Below are positions 59,180 to 64,000 of a stretch of 64,000 nucleotides of DNA, piece after piece. The DNA lies in the NCBI RefSeq assembly GCF_027587375.1, contig NZ_JAMXIC010000010.1, forward strand, positions 97,483 through 161,482, written 5' to 3'. The notes under the pieces are model-generated. The model did no database searches. It saw only the letters and a program-made list of their open reading frames with translations, and was not told the DNA's origin. The position numbers and the translations under genes are program-made. Numbering within the stretch: the stretch's first letter is position 1; every line of letters starts with the position of its first letter. Origin of the DNA: Arthrobacter sp. B2a2-09 (GTDB lineage: Bacteria > Actinomycetota > Actinomycetes > Actinomycetales > Micrococcaceae).

Positions 59180-60013
59180 ATGGGGGGACTAACTTTGAAT
59201 CGCGAAGAACGCAACGAGCTGGTGCTGCAGCACTTACCACTCGTTGGCTACTTGGTGTCGGAGCTCTGCGCGAGAGCTTCTCATTTGTCGCGCGACGATT
59301 TCGCGTCGGTAGGGTCCGTGGCGTTGATAACGTCTGCCGATTCATTCAATCCGAACCTCGGAGTCCCCTTCGGCGCGTTTGCGCGCCGCCGGATCGTCGG
59401 AGCCTTTGCGGACGAGATGCGGGCCAGCGACTGGGCCACCCGATCAGCGCGCAAACGCATCAAGGAAACCATGTCGGTCCAGGAAACGCTGTCCGGCGTC
59501 CTCGGCCGCACTCCGTCGGTGGCCGAAACCGCATCAGCCCTGGGCGTCGAACGCAGCGTGGTGGAAGCCGCCCTAGCCGATGCCGCGCGGACGCTGTCGC
59601 CGCTGGACGACGTCGTCGTGGACACCGTCGCGGCGGACACCGTCTCCCCGGAACACTCGGTCTTGGCAGATGAGCGCCTCAAATACCTTCGCGCCGCCGT
59701 TGGCGCCCTGCCGGAAAAGATGCGGTACGTCGTCGAGGAAATCTACTTCGCGGGTCGGACCGTCAAGGAGCTAGCCGAGGAACTCGGTTCCACGCACGCT
59801 GCGGTCTCACAACAGCGTGCCGAGGGCATCCGCCTCATGCGCGATGGACTGTCTGCACATTACGCGGACGATCCGGGGCAGGCTTTTGAGCCCCAATCGC
59901 GCATCACTGCCCGACGTCGGCACGACTACCTCTCGACGCTTGCCACCGCTACGTTGGGCGGAATTACCCGTAGTTTCAACTCGCCTGATGCTGCCTTGAA
60001 CCGGGCTGTCTAG
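59180..60013 (+). CDS. fliA: Flagellar sigma factor FliA (sigma-28 type)
   Basis: 277 residues. Region 2 (LVGYLVSELCARASHLSRDD, FASVGSVALITSADSFNPN, VPFGAFARRRIVGAFADEM) recognises the -10 element, region 3 includes GRTPSVAETASALGVERSVV, and region 4 ends in AGRTVKELAEELGSTHAAVS, the -35-binding HTH. The C-terminus is extended by about 45 residues. ATG 59180 is given; TTG 59195, just behind GGGGGGAC, is an alternative. No FlgM anti-sigma gene is seen nearby. Confidence 0.85.
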   Translation: MGGLTLNREERNELVLQHLPLVGYLVSELCARASHLSRDDFASVGSVALITSADSFNPNLGVPFGAFARRRIVGAFADEMRASDWATRSARKRIKETMSVQETLSGVLGRTPSVAETASALGVERSVVEAALADAARTLSPLDDVVVDTVAADTVSPEHSVLADERLKYLRAAVGALPEKMRYVVEEIYFAGRTVKELAEELGSTHAAVSQQRAEGIRLMRDGLSAHYADDPGQAFEPQSRITARRRHDYLSTLATATLGGITRSFNSPDAALNRAV

Positions 60014-60057
60014 ACCCAGCGCTGCACTCCTGTGCGGAGGCTCAATTACTCGCCCAA

Positions 60058-60462
60058 TCATGCCGCTGAAGGGGACGAAAACGCCCTCGCGGCGGCTAAC
60101 ACCCTGACCCGGGATTCTTCAGGAGGCCCCTCCCGCAGCACCATGGCAGGGGAATGATCCTCCAGATAAGGGTTCATTCCTTGGAACCAGGCCTGGATGA
60201 CGGTGGAGGAGTCTGCCTCGCGAAGCGTGCCAGCAATCTGATAGGCATCGCGGAGCCTCTGCTCTACAACAGCCGAGGGCTTGCGTGGATCCTCCGGGTC
60301 AGCCCATTGCCGGACTGCACGCGTTTCCTTGACTGATCCAAGGTAAGCAACAAGTCGAGCCCCGAGAATGTCCCTGAGTGCCTGGACCAGTTCAGGCACC
60401 CCCATGTTCATGGCGTCAAAATGGGCGCGTAGGCCGATGCGCGGCCCTGCTGGATTGCTCAT
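60058..60462 (-). CDS. MbcA/Xre-like antitoxin-type protein (no toxin partner seen)
   Basis: 134 residues from ATG 60462. An N-terminal HTH-like part (LVQALRDILGARLVAYLGSV, TRAVRQWADPED) is followed by the conserved helical tail with QAWFQGMNPYLEDHSPAMVL and REG, as in Xre/MbcA/ParS antitoxins that neutralise RES-domain toxins. No RES gene is next to it, only a remnant reading frame and an MFS gene. Actinobacterial genomes carry many solo members, perhaps simple regulators. Confidence 0.65.
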   Translation of the reverse strand: MSNPAGPRIGLRAHFDAMNMGVPELVQALRDILGARLVAYLGSVKETRAVRQWADPEDPRKPSAVVEQRLRDAYQIAGTLREADSSTVIQAWFQGMNPYLEDHSPAMVLREGPPEESRVRVLAAARAFSSPSAA

Positions 60463-60542
60463 TGCACCATGATTGCGCCCACGCGAAATAAAAACAAGAG
60501 GATCACACGCCTTTTCCATCGATATCACAAACAAATCACACA

Positions 60543-60668
60543 CGAATCGCAGACTCGATCCGCTTCCGCAGCCTCTACTTCACCGACGAGGACCATGTGG
60601 AAGGCCGCAAAGAGGGCACCGAGGGACTCCTCGATGCCCTCCAAGCCTTCGTTGAAGGCAGCTTTGGC
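60543..60668 (+). pseudogene. Short remnant of an unidentified gene
   Basis: The frame reads RIADSIRFRSLYFTDEDHVE, then GRKEGTEGLLDALQAFVEG and GSFG, a protein-like stretch without a usable start, which runs into antisense of the exporter gene. It may be the C-terminal end of a small enzyme deleted when the exporter or antitoxin gene arrived. Weak evidence. Confidence 0.3.
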
Positions 60669-62210
60669 TTACTTCGCGGTCGGCACGCGGCGGAGCACGA
60701 CGGCGGCAAGGATTGCAGCTCCGGCCATCAATACCAGCCCGATCGCCGCCGTGATGTGGACTCCCGATTCAAATGCGGTACGCGCGGCGGCGGTCAGGGC
60801 GTCGCCCAACGGCTGGGGCAGTGTGGCAGCGGCGTCCAAGGCTCCGGCGAGCGTCTCCCGCGAGCGTTCGGCCGCGTGGCCGGACAGTTCGCTTGGAAGC
60901 AGCAAATGGTGTTGGTAGGACGCTGTCAGGATGGAGCCAAGCACGGCTGTGCCCAGCAATGATCCGAGTTCGTAGCCCGTTTCGGAGATCGCCGATGCCG
61001 CGCCCGCCTTGTCAGCAGGAACTGCGCCGAGGATCAGGTCGTTGGAGATGGTCTCGGCCGAGCCAACCCCTATGGCCAGCAGTAGGAGAGCCGTCAGAAG
61101 GTACCCCGGACCCTGGCTGTGGTTGCCCAGGGCGGCCACGAGGTATCCGACTGCGCTCAGCGCCAGCCCCGATGCCACCACCAGGCCCGGGCGGATCCGC
61201 TTGACCAGCGGAACCACCACCAGGCCCGCCACGATGGTGGCCAGAAGTGCCGGAACCATCGCGATCCCCGCCTGCATGGGGGATTGGCCTTCCACGAGCT
61301 GCAAGTGCTGCGCGAAGAAGTAGATGAAGCCCGTCATGGAGAACAGCGACAAGACGTTGGCGGTGATGGCCGTGCTGAATACCTTGTTCCGGAAAAGCTG
61401 TACGTCCAACATGGGCGATGCCAAAGAGCGCTGCCTGCGGACGAAGACGATTCCCATGGCCAGGCCGAACGCCATGAAGGCCGCGGGTCCCGGGCCAAAG
61501 CCATGGACGGCTGCCTCCTTGATGCCATAAACCACGGGGGCCATGGTCAAGATGGACAGCACGATGCTGGGAACGTCCGGTTTGCCCGGATTGCGATCCT
61601 TGGACTCCGGGATGAGGAACGGGCCGAAGGCGAGCAGGGGCAGCAACAGTGGCACTGCAACCAGGAATACGGCTCCCCACCAGAAATGCTCCACGAGCCA
61701 GCCACCGAAGATCGGCCCGAGCGCGGCACCGCCGGAGAATCCCGCTGCCCACACCGCCACGGCGAGCCGGCGGCGGTTCGGGTCCGGGAAAATGTTGCGG
61801 ATCAAGGACAGCGTGGACGGCATGAGCATGGCTCCGAAGATGCCCATGCTGGCGCGTCCAGCAATGAGCCATTCAGCCGACGGCGCGAAGGCGGTGGCCG
61901 CGGAAACGGCGGCGAAGCCTGTGCTGCCGATCAAGAGCAAGCGGCGGCGGCCGATCCTGTCTCCCAGGTTTCCCATGGACACCAAAAGTGCGGCGAGCAC
62001 CAGCGGATAGGCATCCACGACCCACAACAGCTGCACGCCCCCGACTTCCAGCGACCGGGCGATTTGCGGCAGGGCAAATGTCAGCGCCGTATTGTCCACA
62101 GCCACCAGCAGCACAGGGAACATCAGGAGTGCCAGGGCAGCCCAATCGCGCCACGGGGCGGATTGGATCGACGGGGTGCGGGGGTGCTGGGTTGTGGACG
62201 GGGTGAACAT
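60669..62210 (-). CDS. DHA2-type MFS multidrug exporter
   Basis: 513 residues with about 14 membrane helices. Helix 1 has the VAVDNTALTFALPQIARSL motif and the motif-A loop GNLGDRIGRRRLLLIGS; AVWAAGFSGGAALGPIFGGW is motif C. This is the SmvA/QacA-like exporter class. ATG 62210 is likely the true start: TTGAAA and TACAGT elements 17 bp apart (minus strand) place transcription initiation near this ATG, implying a leaderless or nearly leaderless transcript. The operator palindrome overlaps this promoter, and the divergent TetR is the likely repressor. Confidence 0.85.
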   Translation of the reverse strand: MFTPSTTQHPRTPSIQSAPWRDWAALALLMFPVLLVAVDNTALTFALPQIARSLEVGGVQLLWVVDAYPLVLAALLVSMGNLGDRIGRRRLLLIGSTGFAAVSAATAFAPSAEWLIAGRASMGIFGAMLMPSTLSLIRNIFPDPNRRRLAVAVWAAGFSGGAALGPIFGGWLVEHFWWGAVFLVAVPLLLPLLAFGPFLIPESKDRNPGKPDVPSIVLSILTMAPVVYGIKEAAVHGFGPGPAAFMAFGLAMGIVFVRRQRSLASPMLDVQLFRNKVFSTAITANVLSLFSMTGFIYFFAQHLQLVEGQSPMQAGIAMVPALLATIVAGLVVVPLVKRIRPGLVVASGLALSAVGYLVAALGNHSQGPGYLLTALLLLAIGVGSAETISNDLILGAVPADKAGAASAISETGYELGSLLGTAVLGSILTASYQHHLLLPSELSGHAAERSRETLAGALDAAATLPQPLGDALTAAARTAFESGVHITAAIGLVLMAGAAILAAVVLRRVPTAK

Positions 62211-62217
62211 GAACATA

Positions 62218-62241
62218 ACTGTACCGTCTGGACGGTATAGT
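62218..62241. promoter_or_regulatory. Palindromic TetR operator over the exporter promoter
   Basis: ACTGTACCGTC and GACGGTATAGT form a dyad with one mismatch per arm around TG. It covers the TACAGT -10 element of the exporter (62218-62223, minus strand), while TTGAAA (complement of 62241-62246) is the -35; the spacer is 17 bp. It also lies upstream of the divergent TetR gene. Confidence 0.65.
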
Positions 62242-62280
62242 TTCAATCTGACTCATCGAATTGCCACATCGAACTAAGGG

Positions 62281-62841
62281 ATGATGGACACCATGCCGCG
62301 AAAACCTATTGCCCGGGACGCAGTCCTGGATGCCTTTGAAGCCCTGCTGATCGAGGTGGGGGAGCGGGCTGCCACCCTGGACGCCGTCGCCAAGCGCGCG
62401 GGCGTCTCCAAGGGCGGCTTGCTCTACCATTTCCCCAACAAGGAAGCCATGATCAGCTCCTTGCTCGAACGCATGGACAGCCTGGCCGCATTGGACATCG
62501 AGGCAATGAAGGCGGCCCCAGAAGGCGCGGCCGCATTCTTCATCAAGTCTTCCCTTTGGGCTGATACTCCTTTGGATCGGGTGTTTGTGGCAGCCACGCG
62601 GCTCGCGGAAGTAGCCCATGAAGAAACCCGCAGGCGCTTCGCCGGGATCCAGCAACAGTGGCTCGATGTGCTCGCTGAGGAAGTGGGTCCCGAAATGGCC
62701 AAAGCGGTCCGGTACATGGGCGATGGGCTCTACTTCAACGCAATGCTTGAAGGCGGTGCCGGTGATACGGAAGTCAAGGCCAGCGCGAGGAGCGCCGACG
62801 TCGGTGCGCTGCTGGCCGCCGTCGAACGCCTCCGTAACTGA
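62281..62841 (+). CDS. TetR-family repressor of the adjacent exporter
   Basis: 186 residues. The N-terminal HTH (TLDAVAKRAGVSKGGLLYHF) is canonical and is followed by NKEAMISSLL, the typical junction. The C-terminal domain is the helical ligand pocket. Several ATGs are in frame: 62281, 62284 and 62293; the last gives MPRKPIARD. It is divergent from the DHA2 exporter with a palindrome between them, so it most likely senses an exported compound and represses both genes. Confidence 0.85.
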   Translation: MMDTMPRKPIARDAVLDAFEALLIEVGERAATLDAVAKRAGVSKGGLLYHFPNKEAMISSLLERMDSLAALDIEAMKAAPEGAAAFFIKSSLWADTPLDRVFVAATRLAEVAHEETRRRFAGIQQQWLDVLAEEVGPEMAKAVRYMGDGLYFNAMLEGGAGDTEVKASARSADVGALLAAVERLRN

Positions 62842-62952
62842 GCGCGCGCGGAACATTTGCGGACGCGGGCAGTCCATAGGACAATTGACAGTTGTGGCAG
62901 CCGTCACCGGCAACCACAATCAGATTCACACAACTGAATACGCCTTTGATCT

Positions 62953-63156
62953 GCGGCGGGAGAGTCCTGCAGGCATGTGATGCAGGCGCCGTAGGAGCAA
63001 ATCCTCCCCAGGAATCTCTCAGGCCCACGCACCGCCGCGGCAAGGCAACTCTGGAAAGCAGCACGGAACACACGTGCTCACCGACGGTGCAAGCGAAACA
63101 GTGCCACAAGCACGGTTTCGCGGAAACTCTCAGGTCCAATACAGAGCGGGGAGGAA
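62953..63156 (+). ncRNA. Tandem glycine riboswitch
   Basis: Two aptamers of the gcvT/glycine riboswitch type. The first begins GGCGGGAGAGTCCTGC (about 62954) and has the conserved core and GGAATCTCTCAGGCCC (about 63011-63026) at its 3' end. The second follows from about 63060 and ends with GGAAACTCTCAGGTCC. Paired GAGAG and CTCTCAGG elements are the family hallmark. It lies directly before gcvP and probably turns on glycine cleavage when glycine binds. Confidence 0.85.
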
Positions 63157-63206
63157 CCCGATTAGCTGTGGCGTACCCTGCGCCGCCTTATTAATGGAGT
63201 TCCTTC

Positions 63207-64000
63207 GTGACGGTTAGTTCAACCTCCACTACGTTCGTTGACCGGCATATCGGCGCCCGCCGCCAGGCCGACATTGACATCATGCTCAAGTCTGTTGGCT
63301 ACGATAGTGTCGATTCGCTCGTAGACACCGCGGTTCCAAATGACATCCGCCAGGATGTCGCACTGACGCTCCAGAACGCCCTCAGCGAGGTGGAAGTTCT
63401 GGCTGAACTTCGCAAGCTGGCGGCCAAGAACAAGACGGCCGTGCAGATGATCGGCCAGGGCTATTACGACACCGTCACTCCGCCGGTGATCCGCCGCAAC
63501 ATCCTCGAATCCCCGGCCTGGTACACGGCCTACACCCCGTACCAGCCGGAAATTTCCCAGGGCCGCCTTGAGGCACTGCTGAACTTCCAGACCATGGTCC
63601 AGGACCTTGTCGGCCTGCCCATCGCCAATGCCTCCCTGCTGGACGAAGCCACCGCCGTGGCCGAAGCGGTCCTGATGATGCGCCGGGCGAACAAGAACAA
63701 GACGGCCCATGACGGCAAGACCGTCCTGGACGCCGATTGCCTGCCGCAGACCATCGCCATCGTGAAGGGCCGCGCCGAGGCGCTGGGCTTCGAGGTGGAG
63801 ATCGCGGACCTGTCCCAGGGCCTGCCCGACGGCGATATCAACGGTATCGTGCTGCAGCAGCCGGGCGTTTCCGGCCGGGTGTTCGACCACTCTGCCGTGA
63901 TCGCCGCCGCCAAGGAACGTGGCGCCCTCGTCACCGTTGCCGCGGATTTGTTGGCGCTGACCCTGATCACGCCTCCGGGCGAGCAGGGTGCCGACATCGC
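63207..64000 (+). CDS. gcvP: Glycine dehydrogenase (decarboxylating), P-protein, N-terminal part
   Basis: 264 residues of a normally about 950-residue PLP enzyme; the gene runs off the window edge. The N-terminal segment [20 protein letters not shown] and the blocks [40 protein letters not shown] and [20 protein letters not shown] are canonical GcvP sequence. GTG 63207 is preceded by GGAG. It decarboxylates glycine and hands the aminomethyl group to the lipoyl H-protein. The upstream tandem glycine riboswitch fits substrate-induced control. Confidence 0.95.
   Translation, partial: MTVSSTSTTFVDRHIGARRQADIDIMLKSVGYDSVDSLVDTAVPNDIRQDVALTLQNALSEVEVLAELRKLAAKNKTAVQMIGQGYYDTVTPPVIRRNILESPAWYTAYTPYQPEISQGRLEALLNFQTMVQDLVGLPIANASLLDEATAVAEAVLMMRRANKNKTAHDGKTVLDADCLPQTIAIVKGRAEALGFEVEIADLSQGLPDGDINGIVLQQPGVSGRVFDHSAVIAAAKERGALVTVAADLLALTLITPPGEQGADI

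Noticed and set aside
39815..60013. Flagellar and intervening genes as part of a prophage or a secretion system island.
   Set aside because: No phage structural, packaging or integrase genes; FliP-FlhA-FliA with MotAB and CsrA are unambiguous flagellar genes.

Overview
The window comes from a high-GC actinobacterium, most likely a motile member of the Arthrobacter group (Micrococcaceae). The support is the GC-rich coding sequence, a DtxR/IdeR-type iron box, an actinobacterial-style FlgN and FliM, an MbcA/Xre-like antitoxin, a tandem glycine riboswitch in front of gcvP, and DUF222/HNH, DHA2 and NCS1 genes of the kind common there. The genus is inferred from style, not from a marker gene.

0-4.6 kb: the tail of an unknown gene, then a tightly coupled unit of a GlpK-like FGGY kinase, a GlpA-like flavoprotein with a C-terminal [2Fe-2S] domain, a second FAD/NAD oxidoreductase and RidA. 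4.7-12.1 kb: a secreted sedolisin (S53) protease, then a TetR regulator and FAD monooxygenase divergent from an oxidoreductase / DHA2 exporter / cupin / aldo-keto reductase unit, with operator-like repeats between them. 12.1-22.3 kb: a Tat-exported arylsulfotransferase-like protein, then a nitrogen-compound uptake and hydrolysis region: two NCS1 permeases, one APC permease, two nitrilase-superfamily amidases, a GntR and an IclR regulator. A 184-bp tandem repeat lies between the second permease and the IclR gene, and the same 16-bp palindrome lies upstream of both genes.

22.3-31.3 kb: a coiled-coil protein, an alpha/beta hydrolase, a PAP2 / DedA / response regulator / histidine kinase operon, a frameshifted DUF222-HNH gene, an MFS transporter and a MOSC protein. 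31.3-33.8 kb: an AT-richer accessory patch with a secreted protein overlapping a tiny two-helix membrane protein, followed by a patatin-like lipase. 33.8-39.7 kb: an Fe(III) ABC transporter under an iron box, a ChrB-like protein and a divergent polytopic membrane protein.

39.8-60.0 kb holds flagellar genes in pieces. flbD-motA-motB come first, then about 6.9 kb of unrelated genes: AraC, MopR-ModA, a VOC protein, nuclease and transposase remnants, and two secreted phosphoesterases. Then come fliM-fliN-fliO-fliP-fliQ-fliR-flhB-flhA-flhF-like-csrA, a patch of small unknown or broken genes, and flgN divergent from the sigma factor fliA. Together these encode the stator, part of the C-ring, the whole export gate, a carbon-storage-type regulator, a chaperone and the flagellar sigma factor. 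fliL, the rod, hook, filament, MS-ring and chemotaxis genes are not in the window.

60.0-64.0 kb: a lone MbcA/Xre-like protein, a DHA2 exporter and its divergent TetR regulator sharing a palindromic operator, and a tandem glycine riboswitch followed by the start of gcvP.
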